Positions 51,797 to 61,348 of a DNA stretch of 64,000 nucleotides are shown piece after piece (within the stretch, counting starts at the first letter, position 1; the number at the start of each line of letters is the position of its first letter). The stretch is from Prevotella sp. (GTDB lineage Bacteria > Bacteroidota > Bacteroidia > Bacteroidales > Bacteroidaceae): positions 1-64,000 of the forward strand of contig JAEEQB010000009.1 of the NCBI GenBank assembly GCA_016285075.1. Reading direction: 5' to 3'. The notes under the pieces are model-generated. The model was not told the DNA's origin. It saw only the letters and a program-made list of their open reading frames with translations, and made no database searches. A program made the position numbers and the translations under genes.

Positions 51797-52516
51797 CTAT
51801 TTCATAATTCCTCCGCTGCCGAAGGGTGAAGCATTGTGGCTGAGGTTCTCCTCTATCTGTCCGATGATGCCATCCTTGATATGTACTATCTTGTTTGTCT
51901 CGTTAGCCACACCGCTCTCGTGAGTTACCACAACGATGGTCATGTTCTCCTCCTGATTGAGTTGCTTGAGCAACTGCATCACCTCCACAGAGGTTTTCGA
52001 GTCGAGTGCGCCCGTAGGCTCGTCGGCCAGGATAATCTGTGGACGGGTGATGAGTGCTCGGGCTATGGCAACACGTTGTTTCTGTCCTCCCGACAGTTCA
52101 TTGGGGTAGTGCTCCGCCCAATCCAGTAATCCTAAACGGTCCAAATAGTCTAAAGCCATCTGGTGGCGCTTGCGGCGGCTGACCCCCTGATAAAATAATG
52201 GTAATTCCACGTTTTCCACGGCTGTCTTAAACGAGATGAGATTAAAGCTTTGGAAGATAAAGCCTATCATGCGGTTCCTGTAGTCGGCCGCCTTACGCTC
52301 CGACAGGTTCCAGATGTGAACACCTGCCAACTCGTAGGTACCCGAGTCGTAATTGTCAAGAATGCCGAGAATGTTCAGCAAGGTACTCTTGCCTGAGCCA
52401 GAAGCACCCATGATGCTGACGAACTCTCCCTTGCCAATGTCGAGCGAGATGCCCTTGAGCACATGAAGCGGCTGTGCACCGTAATAGGTTTTGTTAACGT
52501 CTTGTAAATGAATCAT
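51797..52516 (-). CDS. MacB/LolD-type ABC ATPase
   Basis: A 239-residue ATP-binding subunit. Walker [13 protein letters not shown]-loop region [10 protein letters not shown], signature [15 protein letters not shown], Walker [16 protein letters not shown], and switch His in VTHES. It heads the operon ATPase, permease, permease, adaptor, TolC, a tripartite mechanotransmission pump for antibiotics, peptides or lipids. A weak promoter-like word (TACTATTG) lies in the 147-base spacer upstream. Confidence 0.93.
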   Translation of the reverse strand: MIHLQDVNKTYYGAQPLHVLKGISLDIGKGEFVSIMGASGSGKSTLLNILGILDNYDSGTYELAGVHIWNLSERKAADYRNRMIGFIFQSFNLISFKTAVENVELPLFYQGVSRRKRHQMALDYLDRLGLLDWAEHYPNELSGGQKQRVAIARALITRPQIILADEPTGALDSKTSVEVMQLLKQLNQEENMTIVVVTHESGVANETNKIVHIKDGIIGQIEENLSHNASPFGSGGIMK

Positions 52517-52663
52517 ATTTAGTTCTTTTTACCTTAGTTCTGTCTTATTGACGCTGCAATAGTACAAAAAGTTGCAGGAGTCACCAAATTTTTGGGATAA
52601 TTAGCACGTATTTGTGACGAATAGCTTGCCTTTTCGCCTTGGCAGGGGATAGTGACGAATGGC

Positions 52664-53017
52664 TTACATCTTCTCCCATGCTTCGTCCACTTCTTTGATG
52701 TCGATGCCGAGCAGCTGCATCTGCCGGAACAGCTCGGGCAGACGTTCTTGCATAAATTCTTTCTTGCGCTCACGCAGTATCTTTTTCTTGGCACCTGGGG
52801 TGACGAAGTAGCCCAAGCCGCGCTTATTATAAATAATGTTCGCGCGAGCCAACTCGTCGTAGGCCTTCACCGCCGTGTTGGTATTCACCTCAAGGAGCAC
52901 GGCGTACTCACGCACCGACGGTATGCGGTCGTCATCCTTGTATTTACCTGCCAGTATCTCGTCCATCAGCCTATCGGCCATCTGGATGTATATCGCTTTG
53001 TCGTTAGTGAAATTCAT
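52664..53017 (-). CDS. GntR-family regulator (YtrA type)
   Basis: A 117-residue protein: an N-terminal GntR winged helix (IYIQMADRLMDEILAGKY, RIPSVREYAVLLEVNTNTAVKAYDEL, RGLGYFV) and a short C-terminal helical tail with no large ligand domain, as in the YtrA subfamily that represses ABC transporter operons. Its start overlaps the upstream permease stop by 4 bases. It is third in the operon, after the transporter genes, and just before the separate MacB-type operon, which it might also control. Confidence 0.9.
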   Translation of the reverse strand: MNFTNDKAIYIQMADRLMDEILAGKYKDDDRIPSVREYAVLLEVNTNTAVKAYDELARANIIYNKRGLGYFVTPGAKKKILRERKKEFMQERLPELFRQMQLLGIDIKEVDEAWEKM

Positions 53018-53859
53018 ACGTTCGCAAATTTATGGGTTACAACCTGCCAGCGGCAGAACAGCCAGTAGGCCAGCCAGGTGAAGAGGACAGTAAGGCCGAC
53101 ATGGACGGTAATCCGGATGATATTGGATAGCATAATAGCTTCTTCAGTAGTGAATGGTGTGTCGCGATAGCGAAACATATTGGCCGTTGCAACGAGGCCG
53201 GCAAATGCGATGACAACCACGGCAGAGGTGGCAATGAAGTGGAACTTCCTGAAGAATACGCCGCCCAGCAGGAAGAAGGCATGGAGAGCAATGAGGGTGG
53301 TGTACTCCGAGGTGACGCTCAGTGGGTTGTCGCCCGTGTACTCTCCTGACGGGAAGGTCCGCGTATGGGGGAATATCTTGAAGAAATCGTCAGCAGCCGA
53401 CTGCACGGGGTAGTCTGTCGTCGCGAGGTAGGCCATGTGAATCAGGTCGGCCACAAAGAACGTCAGCAGGCCTCCCACTACGGAGAATACCAGCAGGTAA
53501 ATCCAGCGCGACAAGAATTTTTCCAAGTTCGAGGCCGGCAGCATTAGCCAGGCAATGCGCTGTTGCTTCTTCTGCTCGCCACGATAGAGCGTGCTGACGC
53601 TGATGAGGAAGAAGATGAACATAGCTATTGCGCTAAAAGCACCTACTCCCTCGCAGATGGCAGAGATATGCAACCGTAGACTTTCTTCGGGATCTATATA
53701 AACATAAGTGGTACTATGATACCCGATGTTATGGGCAAACCAGAAGAAGAACAGATAGAGCAGCACCATACAGAGCGCACCCCACATCATGGCCTTGCGA
53801 CCTTCAAAGAAGTCGAGCTTCAGCACGCGACTGAAGCGTGTCATATCAAACTGTTTCAT
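53014..53859 (-). CDS. ABC-2-like membrane protein
   Basis: A 281-residue integral membrane protein with about six hydrophobic segments (for example MMWGALCMVLLYLFFFWFAHN, AIAMFIFFLISVSTLY, LVFSVVGGLLTFFVADLI, VVVIAFAGLVATAN). Start and stop overlap both neighbours by 4 bases. It is the membrane part of an ABC transporter regulated by the GntR protein. Substrate unknown; in relatives such cassettes answer cell-envelope stress. Confidence 0.8.
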   Translation of the reverse strand: MKQFDMTRFSRVLKLDFFEGRKAMMWGALCMVLLYLFFFWFAHNIGYHSTTYVYIDPEESLRLHISAICEGVGAFSAIAMFIFFLISVSTLYRGEQKKQQRIAWLMLPASNLEKFLSRWIYLLVFSVVGGLLTFFVADLIHMAYLATTDYPVQSAADDFFKIFPHTRTFPSGEYTGDNPLSVTSEYTTLIALHAFFLLGGVFFRKFHFIATSAVVVIAFAGLVATANMFRYRDTPFTTEEAIMLSNIIRITVHVGLTVLFTWLAYWLFCRWQVVTHKFANV

Positions 53860-54674
53860 TTTACCAATCCTTTCGTTACGGCGTTAAACAATAATTCCAA
53901 ATTCACCTGCGTCTCGGCCTGTCCGTCGCAGCGGAGAGCCATCACGGCATTGCCCTGCAGCGTCGGCTCGGCATAAAGCACACCGTCCATCTCGCTGGGC
54001 AGGCGGTACTCAAACACGTACTTATCCATTATCTCCTGAACAGAGGCATTGAGCAGTAGCTCGCACTGGTTCAACATCAGGATATGGTCCAGCAGCGCCT
54101 CCACATCGTGTACCTGGTGTGTAGAGATGATAATGGTTTGCTCGTCGCTCATGTTCTGTGCCACCGTCTTGCGGAACTGTGACTTCGAGGGGATGTCTAG
54201 GCCGTTAGTCGGCTCGTCCATCATCAGCAGACGCGTGTTAGTGGCCAAGGCGAAACTCATAAAAACCTTCTTCTTCTGACCCATCGACAGCGCGCCAAGG
54301 TCGAGGTCAGCCGTCAACTCAAAGTCCTTCAGGCAAGCTTCCATCCGCTCCTGGCTGAACTTCGGATAGAACGGCGCCATCAGTTCCACGTAACGCTTCA
54401 ACGTCATCGCCGGCAGTTCAAACTCCTCAGGCACGAGGAACATCTCCTCCAGCGCCTCCGCATACCGTTTGTCTGTTGCCGTATCACAGCAACAGACGGA
54501 ACCGGCCTGCGGCCGCAGCAACCCAGCAATGAGGTAGAGCAACGTCGACTTGCCCGTACCGTTCTTACCTAACAGCCCATATATTTTACTCTCCTCAATC
54601 CGTAGGCTGAAACCGTCAAACACCCGTTCCTTCTGGCCCGGATAACTGAAACTCATGTTTTTTACTTCAATCAT
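53856..54674 (-). CDS. ABC transporter ATP-binding protein
   Basis: A 272-residue ATPase: Walker A GKNGTGKSTLL, signature LSMGQKKKVFMSFAL, Walker B LLMMDEPTNGLD, switch His in STHQVHD. The C-terminal about 60 residues (LLLNASVQEIMDKYVFEYRLP) are typical of ABC-2 export ATPases. First gene of a three-gene operon with overlapping ends. Confidence 0.92.
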   Translation of the reverse strand: MIEVKNMSFSYPGQKERVFDGFSLRIEESKIYGLLGKNGTGKSTLLYLIAGLLRPQAGSVCCCDTATDKRYAEALEEMFLVPEEFELPAMTLKRYVELMAPFYPKFSQERMEACLKDFELTADLDLGALSMGQKKKVFMSFALATNTRLLMMDEPTNGLDIPSKSQFRKTVAQNMSDEQTIIISTHQVHDVEALLDHILMLNQCELLLNASVQEIMDKYVFEYRLPSEMDGVLYAEPTLQGNAVMALRCDGQAETQVNLELLFNAVTKGLVK

Positions 54675-54714
54675 ATTTCTTAGCGTTTTAGTGTACTACT
54701 CTGATAGAACACTG

Positions 54715-54722
54715 CAAAGGTA
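54715..54722 (-). promoter_or_regulatory. -7 box of the ABC/GntR operon
   Basis: TACCTTTG followed by CAG on the minus strand, 40 bases before the start at 54674. Confidence 0.6.
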
Positions 54723-54982
54723 ATACTATTTCTTCTTCTCATCAAATATATCATGGAAAAACTATCCTTCTTTAACATACTTTAGCCTTTGGCCGTCTGT
54801 TTCAACTTGAGTACTGACAACCAAGATCTACTATATTGAACAAGACAAGTTGGCTATTCACATGACAGATACCAAGCCTGTAATGAGGCAAGGTAAAATA
54901 AATCTGTCTGAAAGAAAGAGAAGAAATAATTCTACTTCGTATGCTGGTAGAATAAGCCACAAATAATATGAATTGACTGGAA
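54723..54982. other. A+T-rich spacer with no supported gene
   Basis: About 260 bases. A frame of about 34 codons from an ATG at 54862 has no recognisable similarity and no promoter; it may be a decayed gene end. Nothing else is seen. Confidence 0.35.
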
Positions 54983-55867
54983 TTACCGTGTGTCGGCTCC
55001 CCACATCATTTTTTCACGGAGCGTATTGAAGTAGCGGTGATCGGCGCGTTTTACCACTTTGACAGTATAAGGAGCACGACGGAGGGTAATTTGGGTTCCC
55101 TCCTTGCATTTCTCAGATCGTCCGTCGATGGCTACGAGAAAATTGTGCGAACGGCTCTCCACGTCAAGTTCAATGACAGAGGTATCAGCCAACACGATGG
55201 GACGGACATTGAGTGAATGTGGGGCTACAGCAGTCATAGAAAACACATTAGTGCCAGGCACGATGATAGGTCCACCGTTGGAAAGCGAATAAGCCGTTGA
55301 GCCGGTAGGTGTGGAAACGACTAATCCATCAGCCTGATAAGTATTCAGATACTGGCCATTCACGTTGGCACGAATGCTAATCATCGATGCCGTGTCACGT
55401 TTCAGCAAAGCCACATCGTTCAAAGCACAATTGAAATCGCCTAAGGGCTCTCCATCGGCCTCCACCTGTATCAGTGCCCGGTTCTCTATGGCGTAATCAT
55501 CGCGATGGAGTGCCTCCAGACAGTGTTCTATGTCCTCAGGACTGATGTCGGCCAAGAATCCCAGCCTACCCATATTGACACCCAAGATGGGAATTTCCTT
55601 GGGTCCCACGCGACTGGCTGCTTTCAAGAATGTTCCGTCGCCACCCATAGATATAACAAAATCAGCACAGAAATCATTGCCCGTAAACGTCTCTTTGGCA
55701 GGAACATCCAACCTCTGGTTGTCCTTCAGGAAATAGTAATACTCCATGTCCACATAGAGTTCTGCGCCAAAATTAGAAATGCACGAAAGCACTTTCTGAA
55801 TGCTAGCCGACTTCTTGGCTTGGTAAATATTGCCGAAAAGGGCAAATCTGAGTTTCCTGTGTTCCAT
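54983..55867 (-). CDS. nadK: NAD kinase
   Basis: A 294-residue enzyme that phosphorylates NAD to NADP with ATP or polyphosphate. The signature GGDGTFLKA and NMGRLGFLADI, the conserved NDVALL, and the nucleotide motif PTGSTAYSLSNGGPI are all present. Length is typical. It is divergent from the aldolase gene, with its own promoter. Confidence 0.96.
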   Translation of the reverse strand: MEHRKLRFALFGNIYQAKKSASIQKVLSCISNFGAELYVDMEYYYFLKDNQRLDVPAKETFTGNDFCADFVISMGGDGTFLKAASRVGPKEIPILGVNMGRLGFLADISPEDIEHCLEALHRDDYAIENRALIQVEADGEPLGDFNCALNDVALLKRDTASMISIRANVNGQYLNTYQADGLVVSTPTGSTAYSLSNGGPIIVPGTNVFSMTAVAPHSLNVRPIVLADTSVIELDVESRSHNFLVAIDGRSEKCKEGTQITLRRAPYTVKVVKRADHRYFNTLREKMMWGADTR

Positions 55868-55887
55868 CTGTATGCGTTTTTATGCTG

Positions 55888-55895
55888 CAAAGTTA
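55888..55895 (-). promoter_or_regulatory. -7 box of nadK
   Basis: TAACTTTG followed by CAGC on the minus strand, 20 bases before the start codon. Confidence 0.65.
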
Positions 55896-56066
55896 ATCAT
55901 TTCTTTCGATACTTCCAAATAATAAGAGTTGAAAGTGGTTTCGAGAATAGCAACTAGAGTTTGCATTTTTATGACTTTGTGGAAAAGAGGGTCAGAACGA
56001 GTTATAAAATCCGTTAAATACGTTTCATCTCCAGCGTTTTTCTTTTCCTTTTTAGAAAGAAATTGC

Positions 56067-56074
56067 TATCTTTG
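56067..56074 (+). promoter_or_regulatory. -7 box of the aldolase gene
   Basis: TATCTTTG followed by CACCC, 43 bases before the ATG at 56118. Confidence 0.65.
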
Positions 56075-56117
56075 CACCCAGTAAATTTCAATCAACATTC
56101 AAAATTACAAATTTATT

Positions 56118-57119
56118 ATGGTAAACTACAAGGATTTAGGTCTCGTAAATACCCGCGAGATGTTCAAGAGAGCAGTAGCCGGTGGCTATGCCATCCCCGC
56201 TTTCAACTTCAACACAATGGAGCAGATGCAGGCCATCGTGATGGCTGCCGTTGAGACAAAGTCGCCTGTGATTATGCAGGTGTCTAAGGGTGCACGTAAC
56301 TATGCCAACGCTACCATCCTGCGCTATATGGCCGAGGGTGCTGTAGCTTATGCCAAGGAACTGGGCTGTGAGCATCCTGAGATCGTGCTTCACCTGGATC
56401 ACGGTGACAGCTTCGAGCTCTGCAAGGACTGCATAGACATGGGCTTCTCCAGCGTGATGATCGATGGTTCTCACCTTCCCTACGAAGAGAACATCGCTTT
56501 GGCCAAGAAGGTTGTTGACTATGCTCATCAGTTCGACGTGACTGTTGAGGCAGAGTTGGGTGTGCTCGCTGGCGTTGAGGACGAGGTAAGTGCTGCTGAG
56601 TCTCACTACACCAAGCCTGAGGAGGTGATTGACTTCTCTACCCGTACCGGCTGTGACTCACTGGCTATTTCTATCGGCACTTCTCATGGTGCTCACAAGT
56701 TCACTCCTGAGCAGTGCACACTGGTGAACGGTGTTCTCGTTCCGCCCCCCTTGGCATTCGACATCCTCCACGAGATTGAGAAGAAGCTCCCTGGATTCCC
56801 CATCGTGCTCCACGGTTCAAGTTCTGTTCCTATGGAAGAGGTTGAGACAATCAACAAGTTCGGCGGTCATCTTGAGGCAGCTATCGGCATTCCTGAGGAG
56901 CAGCTGCGTGAGGCTTCTAAGAGTGCTGTCTGCAAGATCAATATCGACTCCGACTCTCGTCTGGCTATGACCGCTGCTGTTCGCAAGCATCTGGCTGAGC
57001 ATCCAGGAGACTTTGACCCCCGTCAGTATCTGAAGCCCGCCCGCGAGAACATGAAGAAGATGTACATCCACAAGATTGTGAATGTGCTCGGCAGCGATGG
57101 CAAGTTGGCTCAGTGTTAA
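56118..57119 (+). CDS. fba: Class II fructose-1,6-bisphosphate aldolase
   Basis: A 333-residue zinc enzyme of glycolysis and gluconeogenesis. Motifs: AIPAFNFNTMEQMQAI near the N-terminus, HLDHGDSFELCKDCI with the zinc His and catalytic Asp, EAELGVLAGVEDEV, the zinc-binding GTSHGAHKF, and the zinc/phosphate segment LHGSSSVP. Codon use is regular and biased to highly expressed codons. It has its own promoter and terminator. Confidence 0.96.
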   Translation: MVNYKDLGLVNTREMFKRAVAGGYAIPAFNFNTMEQMQAIVMAAVETKSPVIMQVSKGARNYANATILRYMAEGAVAYAKELGCEHPEIVLHLDHGDSFELCKDCIDMGFSSVMIDGSHLPYEENIALAKKVVDYAHQFDVTVEAELGVLAGVEDEVSAAESHYTKPEEVIDFSTRTGCDSLAISIGTSHGAHKFTPEQCTLVNGVLVPPPLAFDILHEIEKKLPGFPIVLHGSSSVPMEEVETINKFGGHLEAAIGIPEEQLREASKSAVCKINIDSDSRLAMTAAVRKHLAEHPGDFDPRQYLKPARENMKKMYIHKIVNVLGSDGKLAQC

Positions 57120-57152
57120 CTTTTTGCGTCCAATTCAGTACTATCATATGTT

Positions 57153-57190
57153 TTCCCTCTGTAACCAATAGGTTGCAGAGGGAACATTCT
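57153..57190 (+). terminator. Terminator after the aldolase gene
   Basis: TTCCCTCTG (57153-57161) pairs with CAGAGGGAA (57176-57184), extended by ACC/GGT, and is followed by CATTCTTTA. Confidence 0.75.
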
Positions 57191-57418
57191 TTATATACCG
57201 AAATCTACTTAAGTCCCAGGAGTTCTTTGCAAGGTCTCCACGGTGGTGTCAAGCAACCGCGGAGCACTGGTCAAAGGTTGAACAATCATGAGGCGAATTC
57301 ACTCTTTGCCATAGGACGTTTCTGTTGCTTGAAGAGTGCCTCTTTGAGTCTCGATGTTAGATTGCTTGAAGAGAAATGCTCCGTCGATTGGGTAATGATA
57401 GAGCTAAGCGAATGTAGC
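57191..57418. other. Spacer without supported gene
   Basis: About 230 bases between the aldolase terminator and the DUF4831 gene end. TTGCTTGAAGAG occurs twice, near 57335 and 57366. The open frame here lacks coding character. No RNA gene recognised. Confidence 0.4.
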
Positions 57419-58582
57419 CTATTTCTTTGGCAGTTCGGCTTCTAGCTTATCTACAGCACCGCTGACTGGGGAAAGCAGTAAGTGAGTGGTGTAGCGTTTG
57501 TTGAAGAGCTGGTCGCTGAGCAGTTCAACATGTCCGAATTGGGGGGCAGGATGCTCGGCAGCGTCAACAAGGTCATTACCTTGAGAAATGGTGAGACGCA
57601 TCTTAGAAGGCACATTGACATAGATACCTTTATCGCTAGACTTCTGCTTTTTCTTCGTGGCAGCAGCATCAGCCACCAATGACGGTACGGTATTCAGGTC
57701 TTCCACCTTTATATAATAAGGTACGCCCGAAAGATCATCGGCATCAACAAGTCCTCTTAACTGCGAGAAGCGGAAAAGTACCTGACTGTCAATGGGCTTG
57801 GAAGGACAAACGAAGAAAGTGCGTTCTGTGGTATCTCGACTGACGCTGCCGGCAAAAAGACTGGTGAGTGCATCATCCTGCTGCTGAAGTTGGTTAAGCA
57901 TAAGACGCAACTGTTCACCGTCCTTAGGCATAAAGTCGGCCTGTCCCTTGATAAGCAGGTTACGGTTCTCACGGATATCGTATATCTCCTGAGCTGTCAG
58001 TTCTGCCATCTTGGCTGTACTGCCAGCAGCAAGTATTTCTTCAGTGAGGTACTGATGAGGGTCAGTATTGGAGATTGAAGAGCTTTGAACGCTGAGAGTA
58101 CTATTCTGCGTCTGAGAATAATCTGTTCCTCCTTCCACGCTTTCGCTATTGATGGCCAGTAGACAGCCATCGGCAGACAACTTGATATTGGCAGCCACTG
58201 TACGAGAGTCAAACTTGACGGCATAAGTCTTCGTTGTGTCTGCGACAGCAAAGGCAGACTGCTGAACGGAAACAACTTCGTTCTTGACAATCGGCTCTGT
58301 ACTCACATTGTTCAGACGCAGATAACGTTGGGCATACTTGGCAAAATCGCCAGGAGTATAGGTGGTCTTGACAGCACGCACAGTAACAGCAACAGCAGTC
58401 TTGGGAAGCCTGTAGATGGCTCCGTCCTGAGTAACGCCTGGTTGGTACTCGCTCAATAGCGTCTGCGCCCCAATGGGGCTGAATGACAAATGACAAATGA
58501 TAAATGACAAACTTACCACCATCATCCAACGATCCTTAGCTTCAAACAGATGCTTAACCATATCACTATTCTTTTTTTTCAC
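57419..58582 (-). CDS. DUF4831-family exported protein
   Basis: A 387-residue protein that matches the DUF4831 family of Bacteroidetes (YRLPKTAVAVTVRAVKTTYTPGDFAKYAQRYL, then DRTV-type beta repeats and GVPYYIKVEDL). The N-terminus is uncertain: the ATG at 58582 gives a 20-residue charged lead before the signal core; an ATG at 58525 would give a normal signal peptide. The core VVSLSFIICHLSF is encoded by the AATGACA heptamer repeat. Gene function is unknown. It follows nnr after 10 bases, so the two are cotranscribed. Confidence 0.75.
   Translation of the reverse strand: MKKKNSDMVKHLFEAKDRWMMVVSLSFIICHLSFSPIGAQTLLSEYQPGVTQDGAIYRLPKTAVAVTVRAVKTTYTPGDFAKYAQRYLRLNNVSTEPIVKNEVVSVQQSAFAVADTTKTYAVKFDSRTVAANIKLSADGCLLAINSESVEGGTDYSQTQNSTLSVQSSSISNTDPHQYLTEEILAAGSTAKMAELTAQEIYDIRENRNLLIKGQADFMPKDGEQLRLMLNQLQQQDDALTSLFAGSVSRDTTERTFFVCPSKPIDSQVLFRFSQLRGLVDADDLSGVPYYIKVEDLNTVPSLVADAAATKKKQKSSDKGIYVNVPSKMRLTISQGNDLVDAAEHPAPQFGHVELLSDQLFNKRYTTHLLLSPVSGAVDKLEAELPKK
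58482..58509. repeat. Four AATGAYA heptamers encoding a signal-peptide core
   Basis: AATGACA, AATGACA, AATGATA and AATGACA in tandem. They encode the hydrophobic core of the DUF4831 protein's signal sequence, the same trick as at 18844-18871 in an unrelated protein. Confidence 0.8.
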
Positions 58583-58592
58583 TTATAACCTA

Positions 58593-60107
58593 TCATTTAG
58601 AGCGAAGCTTGCAAAATGCTTTCGGAAGATAATTCACTAGATCACTGGCGATGAGGCTCTCCTCTCCTAAATCGGCAACAGCCAGGTCTCCTGCCAGTCC
58701 ATGCAGATACATGCCAACGATGCAAGCACTTTGCCTGTCATATCCACGAGCCAGTAAACCCAGAAGTATGCCAGTAAGCACATCGCCACTGCCAGCAGTA
58801 GCCATTCCGGCATTACCAGTGGAATTGAAGACAATGTGTCCGTCTGGACAACAGAGTGCCGAGTGATGGCCTTTCAGCATCACATAGCCTTGAATGCTTT
58901 CTGCCAACTCACGAGCTTTCGAAAGCCGCTCAAAACTATCAGTACAGTGACCTTCCAATCGGTCAAACTCTTTGGGATGAGGCGTGAGGATAATACCCTG
59001 TGGCAACTGTTGGAACCATGCACGATGGTTAGCCAACATATTGATGGCGTCAGCATCACACACGATAGGGCACTGTGTCCGACGTAACTGGGCGATCATA
59101 GCAATAGCTGTCTGTTCAGTAGTTCCCAAGCCTGGCCCTATTCCCATTGCACCATAATCATCAGTATCTACCGGCTCGTTGAACTGAGTCTCTTCACGAT
59201 CAATATGGAGAATAGCTTCTGGAACAGCCACTTGTAGTATCTGCACATTCTTCTTTGGGGTGTGGACTGTCAGTTTCCCTGTTCCTGAACGAAGGCAGGC
59301 CTTAGCTGCCAAAACGGCTGCTCCCGCCATACCATAACTGCCGGCAATGAGTAGCGCCTGACCCATAGCCCCTTTATGGGCAAAGGGATTACGGCTAAGC
59401 AACAAGGGACGCACATCGTTCTCCTCAAGCATGGTGTACTGTGCATCGACCTTTTCCATGCCCTCACGGCTCAAACCAATGTCGAGCACTTGAATATCAC
59501 CCAGATACTGCTGGTTCTCGGCAAAAAACATCGCCAACTTACGCTGTCCGAGAGTCAGTGTCAGTGTAGCATGAATAATGTTCGTACGTATATTATAGGT
59601 ATTCTCCTCTGTCATGAGACCTGAGGGTATGTCAATACTCACCACTTCTGCTTTCGAGGCATTGATGTACTTCACCAACGAAGCAAAGCCGCCAGACAGT
59701 GGCTTGTTCAGACCAGAGCCAAACAGGCCGTCCACGACAAGCATTCCCTCACCAAGCTGTGGTGGATCGAATTCCTGTGTAACCTCCGTAAAGGCTTTGG
59801 ATTTCTTTTCAACCAGCCGTTTCTTGTTCTGGGCACAGTCTTCCGACAGATGCCCACTGATATTAAAAAGATAGGTCTGCACCACATAACCTCGTTCCTG
59901 CAACAATCGGCTAACAGCCAATGCATCGCCACCGTTATTGCCAGGTCCGGCAAACACCACCACAGGCACTGACACCTCCCAGCGGCGGAAGATAGCATCA
60001 GTAAGTGCCTTGGCGGCACGTTCCATCAAGTCTATTGACTTGACTGGCTCGTTTTCAATTGTAAATTTATCCAGTTCGTGAATCTGGACTCCAGTAAAAA
60101 TCTTCAT
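58593..60107 (-). CDS. nnr: Bifunctional NAD(P)H-hydrate epimerase/dehydratase
   Basis: A 504-residue protein. The N-terminal YjeF_N-type epimerase (1 to about 215) has VVFAGPGNNGGDALAVSRLL and SIDIPSGL. The C-terminal ribokinase-like dehydratase (about 225-504) has ALLIAGSYGMAGAAVLAAKA, LTPHPKEFDRL and the catalytic GSGDVLTGILLGLLARG. Together they repair hydrated, inactive NAD(P)H: the first half interconverts the epimers and the second dehydrates with ATP or ADP. Length is typical of the fused enzyme. Confidence 0.95.
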   Translation of the reverse strand: MKIFTGVQIHELDKFTIENEPVKSIDLMERAAKALTDAIFRRWEVSVPVVVFAGPGNNGGDALAVSRLLQERGYVVQTYLFNISGHLSEDCAQNKKRLVEKKSKAFTEVTQEFDPPQLGEGMLVVDGLFGSGLNKPLSGGFASLVKYINASKAEVVSIDIPSGLMTEENTYNIRTNIIHATLTLTLGQRKLAMFFAENQQYLGDIQVLDIGLSREGMEKVDAQYTMLEENDVRPLLLSRNPFAHKGAMGQALLIAGSYGMAGAAVLAAKACLRSGTGKLTVHTPKKNVQILQVAVPEAILHIDREETQFNEPVDTDDYGAMGIGPGLGTTEQTAIAMIAQLRRTQCPIVCDADAINMLANHRAWFQQLPQGIILTPHPKEFDRLEGHCTDSFERLSKARELAESIQGYVMLKGHHSALCCPDGHIVFNSTGNAGMATAGSGDVLTGILLGLLARGYDRQSACIVGMYLHGLAGDLAVADLGEESLIASDLVNYLPKAFCKLRSK

Positions 60108-60115
60108 ATTGAGCG

Positions 60116-60123
60116 CAAAAATA
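60116..60123 (-). promoter_or_regulatory. -7 box of nnr
   Basis: TATTTTTG on the minus strand, only 8 bases before the ATG at 60107, so the mRNA is probably leaderless. Confidence 0.5.
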
Positions 60124-60166
60124 CGAAAAATATGCTAATCTATGGCAGAGTTTGGCAGAAATTTCG

Positions 60167-60174
60167 TAATTTTG
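60167..60174 (+). promoter_or_regulatory. -7 box of hpt
   Basis: TAATTTTG followed by CAG, 24 bases before the ATG at 60199. It supports that start over the longer frame from 60142. Confidence 0.6.
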
Positions 60175-60198
60175 CAGAAATTTTTAATTTATATCGGA

Positions 60199-60735
60199 AT
60201 GAACAGGGTTAAAATCAAGGACAAAACATTTGAAGTATCAATGCCTGAAGCTGAGATCAAGGCAAGAGTCAAAGAACTGGCTTTAGAGATGAGCCATGAC
60301 TTGGAGGGGAAGAATCCGCTTTTCCTTGCAGTGCTCAACGGTGCGTTCATCTTTGCTGCCGACTTGATGCGGGAAATGACCATTCCCTGCGAGATCTCGT
60401 TCGTAAAACTGGCCTCCTACCAAGGCACTACCTCAACAGGCAAGGTTCATGAGGTGATAGGCATTAACGAAGATCTTTCAGGACGTACCGTAGTCATTGT
60501 GGAGGACATTGTGGAAAGCGGACAGACCATGCAACGCATGATTGAATCCATCGGCACGCGCAATCCTGCCTCCGTGCAGATATGTACTTTGTTTTTCAAA
60601 CCTGCCAAATTAAAGGCTGAGCTTAAACTCGATTACGTGGCATTCCGTATTCCCGATGATTTCATTTTAGGCTACGGGTTGGACTACGACCAGGCTGCAC
60701 GTGGGCTGAAGGATGTATATACGCTAGTAAGTTAA
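60199..60735 (+). CDS. hpt: Hypoxanthine phosphoribosyltransferase
   Basis: The protein has 178 residues from the ATG at 60199 (MNRVKIKDKT). It salvages hypoxanthine and guanine with PRPP to IMP and GMP. The PRPP motif VVIVEDIVESGQTM, the early loop LNGAFIFAADLMREM, FVKLASYQG and the C-terminal FILGYGLDYDQAARGL identify the family. adk follows after 40 bases. Confidence 0.95.
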   Translation: MNRVKIKDKTFEVSMPEAEIKARVKELALEMSHDLEGKNPLFLAVLNGAFIFAADLMREMTIPCEISFVKLASYQGTTSTGKVHEVIGINEDLSGRTVVIVEDIVESGQTMQRMIESIGTRNPASVQICTLFFKPAKLKAELKLDYVAFRIPDDFILGYGLDYDQAARGLKDVYTLVS

Positions 60736-60775
60736 AAGCAAAGAGCTTAGAATCAATCAATAAGAACTAAGAAAT

Positions 60776-61348
60776 ATGAAGAATATTGTGATTTTCGGTG
60801 CCCCTGGCTCAGGTAAGGGCACACAGAGTGACAAACTAATTGAGAAGTACGGTCTGGAACACATCTCCACCGGCGACGTGCTTCGCAGTGAAATAAAGAA
60901 AGGCACTGAGCTTGGAAAGACTGCCCAGCAATATATCGACCAAGGGCAGTTGATTCCCGACGATCTGATGGTGAGCATCCTTGCTTCTGTCTACGACTCA
61001 TTTGGACGCGACCACAAAGGTGTCATCTTCGATGGCTTCCCCCGCACCATTCCACAAGCTGAGGCCCTCAAGCATATGCTCAACGAGCGCGGTGACAAGG
61101 TGGCAGCCATGCTTGAACTAGATGTGCCCGAGGACGAGCTGATGAAGCGTCTTCTGCTCAGAGGACAGATGAGTGGACGCGCCGACGACAACGAGGAAAC
61201 CATCAAAAAGCGCCTCGTGGTCTACCATTCACAGACACAGCCCCTCATTGAATGGTACAAGCAGGAAGGTATCCACTACCACATTGACGGCTTGGGCGAA
61301 CTGAACCGCATCTTTGAAGACATTTGCAAGATCATTGATGGAATCTAA
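60776..61348 (+). CDS. adk: Adenylate kinase
   Basis: A 190-residue enzyme that interconverts ATP plus AMP and two ADP. P-loop [17 protein letters not shown]-binding [12 protein letters not shown] and [13 protein letters not shown], and the lid start [19 protein letters not shown] (the short-lid form). Its 3' end overlaps the obg start by 11 bases. Confidence 0.96.
   Translation: MKNIVIFGAPGSGKGTQSDKLIEKYGLEHISTGDVLRSEIKKGTELGKTAQQYIDQGQLIPDDLMVSILASVYDSFGRDHKGVIFDGFPRTIPQAEALKHMLNERGDKVAAMLELDVPEDELMKRLLLRGQMSGRADDNEETIKKRLVVYHSQTQPLIEWYKQEGIHYHIDGLGELNRIFEDICKIIDGI

Noticed and set aside
54862..54966. 34-codon frame in the spacer upstream of nadK
   Set aside because: No promoter, no domain and no partner; may be a decayed gene end, but this cannot be shown here.
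57113..57445. 110-codon frame between the aldolase and DUF4831 genes
   Set aside because: It overlaps the aldolase stop and the terminator hairpin, and its composition is not coding-like.
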